From CALBPI01 sp039821605 (GTDB lineage: Bacteria > Pseudomonadota > Gammaproteobacteria > Steroidobacterales > Woeseiaceae), in contig JBCBNV010000007.1 of assembly GCA_039821605.1 (NCBI GenBank), positions 90,555-154,554 on the forward strand: 64,000 nucleotides of DNA, given 5' to 3'. Position numbers and translations under genes: made by a program. The notes below the pieces were generated by a model. The model saw only the letters and a program-made list of their open reading frames with translations. It did not search any database and was not told the origin of the DNA. Positions 7,109-16,800 of the stretch are shown here, one piece after another (the stretch's first letter is position 1; every line of letters begins with the position of its first letter).

Positions 7109-9832
7109 TCAGTAGGACCACTGGAACGCAAATGAGAACGTAGAACCCGGATCCTCGCGGAAGGTCTCGATGCCTTCACGCTCGATCGTGACTTCTTCGC
7201 CCAGCAGGTTTCGCGCCTTGAATTTCAACACGATGCGGTCGGTCGGGAACCAGCTGTAAGTCGCGTCGAGACCGTGGAAGGGCTGCTCGAAACCGTCCGG
7301 TGCACCATTTCGGCCCGCGACGTAGAGGCGCTCGCCGAAGACGTTGTAGACGAGCGTCGCCGCGTGCCTGCCGTCATCGGAGTCGTAACCCAGCGTGACG
7401 TTGGCGACGTAGTCCGACGCCGAGGTCAGTTTGCGCACGGGATTGGTCGGCGCGTCGGCCTGCTCACCCGCAACGAGTTCCGAGTCCTGCAGTGTCAGGT
7501 TGCCCTGCACAAAGAAGCCCGCGAACGCGTCACCGAGGAACGCCAGGTTCTTGAGGCCTTCGATCTCGACGCCGTAGACCTCGGCCGACTCGGCGTTGAT
7601 GATCTCGCGCGCGACGGTCAGGTCACTGGCGGCCGACTCGAAGAACTCGATGGGATTATCGATGTCCTTGAGGAAGGCCGTGATCGTGAAGTTGTCGCCA
7701 TTGCTGAAGAACCACTCACCACGGATGTCGTAGCTCGTGATGCTCGAAGGAATCACACCCGGGTTGCCGTCGACGAGGTCGTCGGTGATCGGGTCGATGT
7801 AACTGGCGTCCGTAATCTCACGCAGGTCCGGGCGAATTGCCGTCTCCGAGTAACCGAAGCGCAGCTGGAATGTCTCTGCCATCCAATCGCCCATGTAGGT
7901 CACAGCGAGCGACGGGTAAATGTCGTCGTCCTGGAACACTGCATTCTCGAGCGCGACGGGATCCGTCGTGACCTGCGGGTTGGTAGCGGTGAAGCCAAAG
8001 GGGTTCCAGTCGAGCGCGGCCTGGCGGTAGTCCTCCCAACGCAGGCCCGCGGCGATGCGCCAGGTCTCGTCGAAGGTCCAGTCCACCTGGCCGAACGCGC
8101 CGTCCGTCTTGGTGGCCGCCAGGTAGCTCTGGTTCTGCGTACCGCGACGGTCGAACAGATAGTTGTTCGCCGGATTCAGGATGTTGGCATCCGAGAACAC
8201 GTCGCCAAGCGGCTGCGACAGCGTGCTCGGATCCGCCACGTTAAGGACCCCGACACTGAACTCGTCCTGGCGGTAGGTACGCGCCTTGGAGTCTGCGTCG
8301 AATCCGAACTGGATGTTGCCGTAGCTCGAATCAAGATCGAAGGGCACCGTGAACTTGATGCCGCTCGAGTCCACGTCATCATCGAGATCCGTGAAGCGGA
8401 ACAGCGCTGCGGTGGCGTCCTGCGTCACAAACGAGTCAATGACGGCACCCGTCACGGGGTCATTCGTGGTCTGAGCCGTAACATTGACCTGGTTCGGAAT
8501 GTCCGTGCGGGCGTCCGATTCCGAGATGAACCACTCGATCTCTGTGTCCGCCGGCAGCCAGCTGATCAGTCCGGCCGCACCGCCCAGCAGCTCGCGGGTG
8601 CGCTCGCCGAGGCGGTGCTCGCCACGCAACTGATTGACAACCATATTGCGCTCTTCGAACTGGAAGCGGTAATTGCGGCTGCCAAGACCGTCCGAACGCT
8701 GGCGGTTGTCATCGAAGAAGTCCTCGATTTCCGTTTCGTCGTCGGTGTTGCGAAGAAACAGGGTCATCGTCGACAGCGAATGCTCGTCGGTGTAGTTGAG
8801 ACCGAGGTTGCCGATCGCGTTGATGGCAACCGTGCGCGTCGACTCGATCTGGTTACGCGTCTGTTCTTCGGGGAAGTTGAAGTTGGTTTGAAAGGTCTCT
8901 TCCTCGCGCCACTGGTGCTCGTAGCTGGCGCCGACGAAGTAGCCGACTTCCCAGTCTTCGCTGAGGATGAAGCTGTCACCGACTGAGCCGCGCACATCAA
9001 TGTCGGGGATCGGGTCCTTTTCCTCGACGGTGATGTCGCGGTTCAGCGTCAAGGCCAGCTCGCGGTTGATCTGCTGCGCGTCGGACAAGGGCGTGAACGG
9101 ATCCTGTCGGCGCAGAAAACTGAAGATTTCCTGGGTGCCAACCTGGCCTTGAAACGCGGCGACCTGGTTCAGCAAGTCCTGGGAGATTTCGCGCTCGCCG
9201 TTGTCGAAACCGAGCGCGTCGCGGCTGCCGCCGGCGTAGCTGAATACGTCACCGTCGACGGCCGTGTTGAAACCCGAACCGATTTCGAACAGCACCGTAA
9301 AGTCATCGGGGATGCCCTTGGTCCGGATGTCCACGCTGCCGCCCGCAAAGTTGGCGCGCATATCAGCCGTGTAGGCCTTCTGTACACGCAGCGAGTCAAC
9401 GATGGCCGTCGGGAAGATGTCGAGTGGGATCACGTTGCGCGTAAGGTCCGGCGACGGAATGAACGCACCGTTGAGCGTGCTCTGTGAGTACCGCTCACCA
9501 AGACCGCGAATGTAGACAAACTTGTTGCCAACGACGGACAGGCCAGGAATACGCTTGAGTGCAACGGCAACCGTGGAGTCACCGAGGCGGCTGATCGTCT
9601 CGGAACCCAGCAGGTCCGTGACGGCCGCGTCGTCCATGCGCTCGAGTACGAGCGACTGGCTGCTGTCGATAAGGCGGCCCAGAACGACGACCTCTTCGAT
9701 GGCCTCGGCGGGCGGGGCAAGGGTCGGCGCCTGCACACCGGCCTGATCTTCCTCGGTTTCCTGCGCGATTACCGGTGTCGCAACAAAGGTCGCGCCCAGG
9801 GCACAGGCAATCGCAAATCGCAGTTTGTTCAT
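7109..9832 (-). CDS. TonB-dependent receptor, probably phosphate-regulated
   Basis: This 907-residue outer-membrane receptor has signal peptide MNKLRFAIACALGATFVATPVIAQ cut around residue 24 and a TonB-box-like EEVVVLGRLID. Its plug domain includes VYIRGLGERYSQSTLNGA and ANFAGGSVDIRT. The barrel ends FSFAFQWSY, with a terminal aromatic. It lies 155 bases downstream of a lipoprotein gene on the same strand with no promoter evident between. Both should be transcribed from the PhoB-box promoter at 11811-11866. The plug signature places it in the Oar-unlike group often paired with surface lipoproteins. Phosphate-ester or phosphate-linked substrate uptake is inferred from regulation only. Confidence 0.88.
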   Translation of the reverse strand: MNKLRFAIACALGATFVATPVIAQETEEDQAGVQAPTLAPPAEAIEEVVVLGRLIDSSQSLVLERMDDAAVTDLLGSETISRLGDSTVAVALKRIPGLSVVGNKFVYIRGLGERYSQSTLNGAFIPSPDLTRNVIPLDIFPTAIVDSLRVQKAYTADMRANFAGGSVDIRTKGIPDDFTVLFEIGSGFNTAVDGDVFSYAGGSRDALGFDNGEREISQDLLNQVAAFQGQVGTQEIFSFLRRQDPFTPLSDAQQINRELALTLNRDITVEEKDPIPDIDVRGSVGDSFILSEDWEVGYFVGASYEHQWREEETFQTNFNFPEEQTRNQIESTRTVAINAIGNLGLNYTDEHSLSTMTLFLRNTDDETEIEDFFDDNRQRSDGLGSRNYRFQFEERNMVVNQLRGEHRLGERTRELLGGAAGLISWLPADTEIEWFISESDARTDIPNQVNVTAQTTNDPVTGAVIDSFVTQDATAALFRFTDLDDDVDSSGIKFTVPFDLDSSYGNIQFGFDADSKARTYRQDEFSVGVLNVADPSTLSQPLGDVFSDANILNPANNYLFDRRGTQNQSYLAATKTDGAFGQVDWTFDETWRIAAGLRWEDYRQAALDWNPFGFTATNPQVTTDPVALENAVFQDDDIYPSLAVTYMGDWMAETFQLRFGYSETAIRPDLREITDASYIDPITDDLVDGNPGVIPSSITSYDIRGEWFFSNGDNFTITAFLKDIDNPIEFFESAASDLTVAREIINAESAEVYGVEIEGLKNLAFLGDAFAGFFVQGNLTLQDSELVAGEQADAPTNPVRKLTSASDYVANVTLGYDSDDGRHAATLVYNVFGERLYVAGRNGAPDGFEQPFHGLDATYSWFPTDRIVLKFKARNLLGEEVTIEREGIETFREDPGSTFSFAFQWSY

Positions 9833-9899
9833 CTTCGCTTCCGTCTCGGTATTGCCGGCGTACGCCAGCTAGTCTTTGCTCGTTCTCTTGAAGCGGCGA

Positions 9900-9929
9900 G
9901 GGCGCCGTGCCTGCTCCGGCACGGCGCCC
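9900..9929 (-). promoter_or_regulatory. strong intercistronic stem-loop
   Basis: A perfect 12-bp GC-rich stem (GGGCGCCGTGCC / GGCACGGCGCCC) with a six-base loop lies between the lipoprotein stop and the receptor start. No T-run follows on either strand, so full termination is unlikely. Such hairpins often protect the upstream message and let the lipoprotein be made in excess over the receptor; this role is inferred. Confidence 0.6.
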
Positions 9930-9986
9930 GCCGGTGTCGTCAGGCCCGAAGCGTCTGCAGCGGGCCTATCGCAGCGCTAGCTCGAA

Positions 9987-11672
9987 TCACTCAAACCAGA
10001 GTGCGACGCCGCGGTTCGGATCCTGCAGACCGTAGACCCAGCCCTGCGTCCAGTCGGTGATCGACAGGGCGATGCCGCCAAGGTAGGTCGTGGTCGGGGT
10101 CAGGCCCGGGTTCGCGCCGTCAACCGAAATCGCATTGGCTTCGATCGAGAAGTACGGAGGCGTGCCTTCGAGCAGCTGCAGATCGGTGTCGGCAGCGGCC
10201 GTCGGATCGGTGGCACCCGTCAACGTGGCGAAAGCGCCTGTCGCCGAGGCAAACGACAGTTCCGTCGTCGTGCCATCGGGGAAGGTCTGGCCGCGCGTCT
10301 GCTCTTCACAGGCGTAGACGATGTTGTCCAGGACCAGGTCGCCGTCGAGGGCAGCCTGCTGCGAGCGGTTATCGATACGCAGGCAGTAGTTGTCGTTGCC
10401 CGAGACCGTGTCAGCAGCGCTGTTGAACGAGATGATCTGCGAGTCCGTGATCGTCGGGAAGATACCTTCGCGCAGACGCCAGCCCGCGCCGGGATCATGC
10501 GTTGCCGTAGCGGCGCCATTGGGCGAGATGATGCAGGTGAGGTTGCTGATCGTCGGCGCCGAGTTGATGCCCTGCGCGATGATGTCTTCAACCGCCTGTG
10601 CCGTCAGGCCCGAGAAGCCGCCGATGCCGTCGGCTTCGATGCAGTGGTTGCCGTCGGTGGCGTTCTGAATGACCAGCGCGTTGGTGATCGTGCCGTTGTA
10701 GCCTTCGTCGATGTCGATCGAGTCGTCACGGACGTAGATGGCCACGAAGTTGTTGATGTCGAAGCTGCCGCCGAACATTTCGATGCCGTCATCGAACGTT
10801 GAGTAGACCTGCAGGTTTTCGACGATCGTGTTGCTGCCGACACCACCGAACGAGATACCGTTCAGTTCGTCACCATTACCAACCGTAGCGCCTGTGTGCT
10901 TGACCACGACGTACTCGAGGCGACCCGAGCTGTCGTCCACGACGTCACCGCCGTACTGCGACTCGTCGAGGCCAGCCGCGCCTTCAGCGTCAACGTGGCA
11001 GTCGGTGGTGGCGAGGTCGCCTCCAGCCAGCGTGCCCGTGTAGGCGCAACGGTTCGTAATGCCGAATCCGTTGATGACCATACCGCCCCACTGCTGGACG
11101 TCTTCGGGGCCGACCGTGCCGTTACCCGGGCCGGGGATCTGGCCCGTGAGGTCGAGGTCGGTCGTCGACGTGAACGTGATCGGCGCATCGGCGCGACCCA
11201 CGGCAAACATCTGCGAGCCGCGGTTGACGATCAGGAAGTTCTGGCTCGACTGCCAGGCCAGCGTCGCGCCGGCTTCGATCGTCAGCACCGGACCGTCGCC
11301 GCCCTGGGCGATACCGGCAGCGGCAAGCGCCGCGTCCGTGTCAAAGGTTTCGCCAACAAACAGGCTGCCTTCGAAAATATGAGCGCCGCCCGTGTCGAGG
11401 GCCGGGATGGTCAGATCGACGGACAGGTTGTTGCCCGCATCGGCGAACGCCGGCGAGTAGGTGCAGTTGGTGCCATCGAACGTACCCGAGATGGTCTGGC
11501 CACCCGAGTTCGTGTAGGAAGCGCACACGTCGTTCGCGTTGCCGCCGCCCGTCTGCGTCGTGTTGTTGCTGTTCTCGGTGTTCGTCGTCGGCTCGATGTT
11601 GATGTCACCGCCGCCGCAGGCAGCCAGTGCTGCTACGGCCAGGACGCCGGGAACCAGGTAGATGCGCTTCAT
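9987..11672 (-). CDS. surface-type lipoprotein paired with the TonB receptor
   Basis: This 561-residue protein starts with a lipoprotein signal peptide and lipobox LAAC (Cys19), then a flexible GGG/Asn/Thr-rich linker to about residue 50. The body has repeated short turns and Asn/Gly-rich strands (EAGATLAWQ, QQWGGMVINGFGI, DDGIEMFGGSFDINNFVAI), typical of a right-handed beta-helix. Paired cysteines occur, probably forming disulphides. Relatives are often mislabelled serine/threonine kinase, but no kinase motif is visible. It is the first gene after the PhoB box and precedes a TonB receptor. A ligand-capturing or receptor-lid lipoprotein at the cell surface is the best inference. Confidence 0.75.
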   Translation of the reverse strand: MKRIYLVPGVLAVAALAACGGGDINIEPTTNTENSNNTTQTGGGNANDVCASYTNSGGQTISGTFDGTNCTYSPAFADAGNNLSVDLTIPALDTGGAHIFEGSLFVGETFDTDAALAAAGIAQGGDGPVLTIEAGATLAWQSSQNFLIVNRGSQMFAVGRADAPITFTSTTDLDLTGQIPGPGNGTVGPEDVQQWGGMVINGFGITNRCAYTGTLAGGDLATTDCHVDAEGAAGLDESQYGGDVVDDSSGRLEYVVVKHTGATVGNGDELNGISFGGVGSNTIVENLQVYSTFDDGIEMFGGSFDINNFVAIYVRDDSIDIDEGYNGTITNALVIQNATDGNHCIEADGIGGFSGLTAQAVEDIIAQGINSAPTISNLTCIISPNGAATATHDPGAGWRLREGIFPTITDSQIISFNSAADTVSGNDNYCLRIDNRSQQAALDGDLVLDNIVYACEEQTRGQTFPDGTTTELSFASATGAFATLTGATDPTAAADTDLQLLEGTPPYFSIEANAISVDGANPGLTPTTTYLGGIALSITDWTQGWVYGLQDPNRGVALWFE

Positions 11673-12012
11673 GTCTGAAACTCCGTTCGTTTCGCTGGTG
11701 CGTTACTGTCTTTTGGGGTCGAAAGGTGGCCCGCACGCCAACGCGTCCAAGCCTTGTCTTCGGGGTTGTTCGTCTGGCGTGGCACAACCACGCCTCGATG
11801 AGTGGCGTGCACAGTAGGAAGGCTTCGTGAAATGTCCGTGACGAAACCGTTACGGGAATGTGACAGGGCACCCCGTTGTATGCAGGCGACAAGTCACTAT
11901 CGTTGCGAATCAGCACCTTAGGATTTGTTTCTGAATTCTGACTTGGGTTTTGGACCTGTCGGGTGCCCTGCCGACACTGGTGCGTGAGGCGCCGGCGCGG
12001 TAGCGTCTGCGC
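11673..12012. other. divergent regulatory gap
   Basis: About 340 bases lie between the lipoprotein and the plus-strand binding-protein-like gene. It holds the PhoB box and -10 element listed separately, which face the lipoprotein. I see no ORF worth calling and no clear second promoter. Confidence 0.6.
11811..11866 (-). promoter_or_regulatory. PhoB-dependent promoter: four-unit Pho box plus -10
   Basis: Read on the minus strand (11866 to 11827) there are four 7-mers, CTGTCAC, CCGTAAC, TCGTCAC and ATTTCAC, each separated by exactly four bases. This gives the 11-bp period of tandem PhoB half-sites (consensus CTGTCAT). Ten bases after the last unit is TACTGT (11811-11816), a fair -10 element at the spacing where a Pho box replaces the -35. 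The promoter points into the lipoprotein/TonB-receptor operon. Confidence 0.82.
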
Positions 12013-12888
12013 ATGACCAGTTCTCGTCTAGCCGTTGCCGGCGTCCCTGAGCACTTCAATCTGGCCTGGCGGCAGCTCGCGGAACGCCGCGCGCTCGAAT
12101 CCCTGGCCATCGACCTGCACTGGCAGGAAGTCTCTGAAGGCACGGGCCGCATGATCGACCTGCTGGAGACCGGCGATGCCGATATGGCGTTGTTGCTGAC
12201 CGAGGGCGCGGTCGCCGGCGTCGCCAACGGGCGCCGCATTCGCCTGCTGGGTGGCTGGGTGGCCTCGCCGCTTCGATGGGGTGTGCACGTGGCCGCCGCC
12301 AGCAGCGCGCAGCATGCCAGCGACCTGCCCGGCCAGCGCTTCGCGATCAGCCGCTACGGCTCGGGCTCGCACCTCATGGCGGGCATCTACGCGCAGCAGC
12401 ACGACTGGCCCGATGCCCCAGAGTTTGTCGTCGTCGACAACCTCGCGGGCGCCCGTCGCGCGTTGGCGGCAGGTGACGCCGAGGTCTTCCTCTGGGAGCG
12501 GTTCACGACCCAACCCGTCGTGGACGCCGGCGACTTTCAGCGCGTCGATGAGCTACCGACACCCTGGCCCTGCTTTGTGGCGGCCGTGCGCGATGACCTG
12601 GCGCCCGAGACACTTGATGCAGCGCGGCTGGCCTTGCGTGCCGCCCTGCACGAAGCACAACGCCTGAAGCGTGCCGATCAGGCCGCGCAGGCGTTTGCCG
12701 ATGCCTACGCGCTCGACCCGGCGCAGGCGGCCACCTGGCTTGCGGGGACGCGATGGGCCGGCGCCACGGCGCTGGACCCCGGCATGCTGGCTAGCGTCGC
12801 CAGCGCCATGCGCACTGTGGGTATGATCGAACGGGAGCCCGCGATGGCCGAACTGCTCGTCGCGGACACGGCAGACAAGGGGGAATAG
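12013..12888 (+). CDS. NMT1/THI5-like periplasmic-binding-fold protein without signal peptide
   Basis: This 291-residue protein has the fold pattern of an ABC-transporter substrate-binding protein of the SsuA/TauA/THI5 type. Features are an early lobe with EVSEGTGRMIDLLETGDADMA, the hinge GGWVASPLRWGVHVAAAS, and DLPGQRFAISRYGSGSHLM. It begins directly with MTSSRLAVAGVPEHFN and has no secretion signal, so it is probably cytosolic, as found in many orphan members. It sits 3 bases before the glutathione S-transferase gene and is probably co-transcribed with it. No transporter subunits are nearby; the ligand is unknown. Confidence 0.7.
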   Translation: MTSSRLAVAGVPEHFNLAWRQLAERRALESLAIDLHWQEVSEGTGRMIDLLETGDADMALLLTEGAVAGVANGRRIRLLGGWVASPLRWGVHVAAASSAQHASDLPGQRFAISRYGSGSHLMAGIYAQQHDWPDAPEFVVVDNLAGARRALAAGDAEVFLWERFTTQPVVDAGDFQRVDELPTPWPCFVAAVRDDLAPETLDAARLALRAALHEAQRLKRADQAAQAFADAYALDPAQAATWLAGTRWAGATALDPGMLASVASAMRTVGMIEREPAMAELLVADTADKGE

Positions 12889-12891
12889 CGC

Positions 12892-13491
12892 ATGGAACTC
12901 TACTGGTGCCCGAAGACGCGCTCGGCGCGCGTGATCTGGATGCTCGAAGAGATGGGCATCGACTACACGAAGACGCTTATCGACATTCGCGACCCCGAGG
13001 CACGCAAACACAAGGGGTTCCGCGAGGCGAGCCCAATGGGCAAGGTTCCGGCGCTGCGCGACGGCGACACGGTCATGGCGGACGGCGCGGCCATGTGCCT
13101 GTACCTCGCGGACCGCTACGCGGCCGGCCGTCTGGCGCCCGCGATCGACGACCCCAACCGCGGTCGGTTCTTGTTCTGGATGTTCTTCGGCCCAGGCGTC
13201 ATGGAGCCCACCATGGGCGAGAAGTTTGGTACGAGCCAGCCCAACCGCGCCTCACACGGCTGGGGCGACTTTGCAACGATGGTCACAGCACTCGAGTCGG
13301 GGCTCGCCAGCGGCGGCCCCTGGCTGATGGGCGAGCAATTCACGGCCGCCGACGTGGTGGTGGGCTCAACGGCCGCCTTCATGCACCTGTTCGGCATCCC
13401 GCCCGAGTCACAGGCAATCAGCGACTACGTCGCGCGCTGCACCGAGCGCCCCGCGTATCAGAGCGCCTTCGGCGATTTCACCACAGGCTGA
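12892..13491 (+). CDS. glutathione S-transferase family protein
   Basis: This 199-residue protein has an N-terminal thioredoxin-like domain (1-75) opening MELYWCPKTRSARVIWMLEE, with the cis-proline segment MGKVPALRDGDTVMADGAA. A helical C-terminal domain with the conserved LMGEQFTAADVVVGS (N-capping box) follows. It is predicted to conjugate or isomerise small electrophiles with glutathione in the cytoplasm. A good ribosome site (AAGGGGGAA) precedes the ATG. The last 34 bases overlap the convergent acetyltransferase gene. Confidence 0.88.
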   Translation: MELYWCPKTRSARVIWMLEEMGIDYTKTLIDIRDPEARKHKGFREASPMGKVPALRDGDTVMADGAAMCLYLADRYAAGRLAPAIDDPNRGRFLFWMFFGPGVMEPTMGEKFGTSQPNRASHGWGDFATMVTALESGLASGGPWLMGEQFTAADVVVGSTAAFMHLFGIPPESQAISDYVARCTERPAYQSAFGDFTTG

Positions 13492-13898
13492 TCGCCACGC
13501 TCGCGCACCCAGGCGCGTTCGTGCCGGACAAAGCGCTGCTCGCCGTAGTAGCTGTCGGCATCGGGCGCGGCCAGCAGGATCAGCGTCGCCTCAGGCGCCA
13601 GCCGGTCCTCGGTGTGGTCGATGAGTGCCCCACCGATACCGCGGCCCTGGTAGTCGGCGTCGACGGCCAGGTCGGACAGGTAGCAGCAGTAGGCGAAGTC
13701 CGTGACCGAACGCGCGACGCCAATGAGCGCGTCACCGTCCCAGGCCGTCATCATGATGTCGGCATTGAGCACCATCGAGGCGATGCGGTCACGGTCGCCG
13801 ACGGGCCGACGCTCGGCCAGACCGCTGCGTTTGAGCAACGAAATGAACTGATCGGCGTCGATCGGCTCCTCGTCGGTGTAGTAGATCTCGTCGCTCAC
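13458..13898 (-). CDS. GNAT family N-acetyltransferase
   Basis: This 146-residue acetyl-CoA-dependent acetyltransferase has the acetyl-CoA binding motif A as LAVDADYQGRGIGGALID (Q-x-x-G-x-G/A pattern). Preceding beta strands include DALIGVARSVTDFAYCCYLS, and the C-terminal SYYGEQRFVRHERAW resembles the usual Y-x-x-x-GF segment. It starts at GTG and overlaps the stop of the amidohydrolase fusion upstream by four bases (GTGA), so the two are co-transcribed. The substrate is unknown. Confidence 0.85.
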   Translation of the reverse strand: MSDEIYYTDEEPIDADQFISLLKRSGLAERRPVGDRDRIASMVLNADIMMTAWDGDALIGVARSVTDFAYCCYLSDLAVDADYQGRGIGGALIDHTEDRLAPEATLILLAAPDADSYYGEQRFVRHERAWVRERGDQPVVKSPKAL

Positions 13899-16800
13899 TG
13901 CGCTGCCTCGCTGTCGTGCCAGTAGAACGGCGCCGTCCTGCGGTCGCCGGTAATGCGCTCGTTCATCGTTGCCGCATCGAACAGACGCCCGTTCTGCATG
14001 ACCATGTTCACGCGATCGGTCGCGAAGATGTCCACCGTCGGATCGACGTCGAGCACCACGAGGTCGGCGAGCTTGCCCGACTCGAGGCTGCCCAGATCGC
14101 GCTCGAAGCCCAGGTGGCGTGCTGGCTGCGTCGTGGCCGTGGCCAGTGCCTCGATGGGGCTCATGCCACCCTGCGCGAAGCTCCAGAGCTCCCAGTGGGC
14201 CGCCAGGCCCTCGCGCTGGCCATGCGCGCCGATCGACACGGGAACCCCCGCGTCGGCGAGCTGCTTGGACGTGCGCGCGCTGACGATGTGGTAGTAGTCC
14301 GACTCGGGCGCGAGCTCCCGGCGCACCGAGCGCGGCTGCAGGATGTGCGGCGGCACCCAGCGCGAGAGCAGCGGGTGCTCCCAGACGTTGCTCTGCTTGT
14401 AGAAGTAACTCTCGGCAGAAGGCCCGCCGTAGGTCACAACGAGCGTCGGCGTGTAGGCGACCGCAGTCTGCGACCAGAACTGGATGATGTCGCTGTAGAG
14501 CACGGACTGCGGCAGATTGTGCTCGATCCCCGTGTTGCCATCGACGACCATCGACAGGTCCATGTGGAACAGCGAGCCACCCTCGCCCACCACCGCCATA
14601 CCCGCCTCACGCGCCGCCACGGTCACCTGCTGGCGCTGATCTCGGCGCGGCTGGTTGTAGTTCTTGATGCTCATGGCGCCCTGCGCCTTGAGCCGGCGCA
14701 CGTGCTCACGCGCTTCGTCGATATTGTCGACCTTGGCAAAGTAGGCGGACCGGGCGCCGTAGACGATGTCGCCGGTCGAGTAGATGCGCGGCGCGAGAAT
14801 CGTGCCCGCACGCTGCATCTCGGCTGCCGCGAAAATCTCCGTCGCGTCGTTGGACGGGTCGTGGATCGTGGTCACCCCCAGCGCCAGCGTGGCGATGTTC
14901 TTCCAGTTCTGCTGCGGAATGATCTCGTTGCCCTGCGGCCCGTGCGCGTGCGCGTCGATGAATCCCGGCACGATGGTCTTGCCCGACACGTCGAGCGTCT
15001 CGACGCCATCGGGAATGCGCACCGTGTCTCGGCTGCCAACCGATTTGATGCGGTTGCCCTCAACGAGCACGACACCGTCCTCGATGATGCCGCCCTGGGC
15101 ATCGGCCATCGTGATGACCTTGGCGCCCACGAGTGCGAGCCGCGTGTCGGGCGCATCCGCGGTGAGCCGGACGGCCATGGAGGCGCCAGAGTCCGGTGCC
15201 TCGTAGCCGGCCTCGCCAGGCGAAAGCGCTTCCTCGAGCCGGGTCGAATACAGCGTGTTGCCCAGCGACCAGTACGCAGTCGCGCCGTCGCCCGAGAACT
15301 GCGGATAGTTACCGCCATCTCCCGACAGACGCGCGAACGGCACCGACGATACGCCGGTCGACAGCGTCAGGGCTTCACCGCCCGGCGGCAGCGGTACCGC
15401 GTAAATATGGTAGTTCTCGCGGAACAGCACGTGGCGCTCGTCGGGCGCCACGAACAGGCGCCGGGCATGCTTGGCCGTCGCGTGGACCCGCAGGTCGTAG
15501 CCATTGAGGTCGGTGCTGATGAGCTGCTGGCCGCCGTCGGCGCGGCGCATGAACACCCGGTCGCTGCTCGCGCCGAAGTGTGGGTCGTGTCCGCGCTCCG
15601 TGATCCGAACCGCATTGCCGCCGCGCGCGGGCACACGGAAGACGCCCCTGTCCTCGGACCATTCGGGTGCAGTCAGGTAGCCACCCGAGGTCGCCGAGAA
15701 CACGACAAACTCGCCGTTTGGCGCAAAGCGCGGATTGCGATAGTGGCCCGGCTGCGTGGTCAGCGTGCGACTGCGCCCGCCCGAGGCTGAAATGCTGCGC
15801 ACCTCGCCCAGGCCTTCGTCGGTCCAGTGCACGTAAACGACGTTGCGCCCGTCGGGCGAGAAACTCGGGAAAAACTCGAAAGCCGCATCCTCGCGCGACA
15901 GGCGTTTCGGCCGACCATTGGGCAACGACTTGATCCAGAGTCGCCCATTGGTCTCGAACACCACGCGCTTGCCGTCGGGTGACACGGCAGGGTTGCGGAT
16001 CATCTGCGTCTCGAACGACTCGGGCGCCACGTCGATCGCGGGCCTGGGCGGTGCGTACACGGTGCGCGTATCACGCACACGAAACGGGATGACCTCGGCC
16101 TCACCCGTGAGCACGTTGACCTTGTTGAGTTTGCCGCCACCCCAGATCACAACGTGCTGCGAGTCCGGCAGCCAGTCGAAGTTCGGGTAGGCGCCGTGCA
16201 CGGCCCAGACTTCCTGCAGGTCCTGATCGAGGCCATCGAACACTTCGCGAATCGTGCCGCTCTCGAGGTCCTTGATGAACAACCGGCTGTCGGTGCGCAC
16301 GCGGCGCACAAAGGCCAGGTACTGCCCATCGGGTGAAGGCTCGGGACGCACAGCGCCCCCGGCGCCCGAGACCACATTGGTGATGTCACCCGTTGCCAGC
16401 TCGATGCAGTCAATGCGGAAAATCTCGCTATTGGAATCCTGCGCATACAGGAAGGTGATGCCCGGCGTCGCGTCTCGGCTGTAGTAGATGTGCTTGCCGT
16501 CGGGTGAAAACTTGGGCTCGCCGATCTCTTTCTGAAACGTGTCGCTGGGGCGCTTCGTGACCTGCACGCCATCGCCACCATCGACGTGGTAGAGCCAGAT
16601 CTCACCGGTGCCCAGCGAGCGCATCGTTGTGAAGTGCTTGCGCGCCGCGATGTACTGACCATCCGCCGACCAGGTCGGATTGTTGAGCAGCCGGAAGTTC
16701 TCCGTCGTGAGCGGGCGGGCATTGTCCCCGTCGGCGTCCATGATCCAGATGTTGTCGCCGCCACCCGCGTCCGAGGTGTAGGCGATCTGGCTGCCATCGG

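Noticed and set aside
7274..8986. 570-aa plus-strand ORF over the second TonB receptor
   Set aside because: Same reason; composition is that of an antisense frame.
13916..15790. 624-aa plus-strand ORF over the amidohydrolase fusion
   Set aside because: Arg/His/Val-rich with no motif, while the minus strand encodes propeller and HAH motifs.
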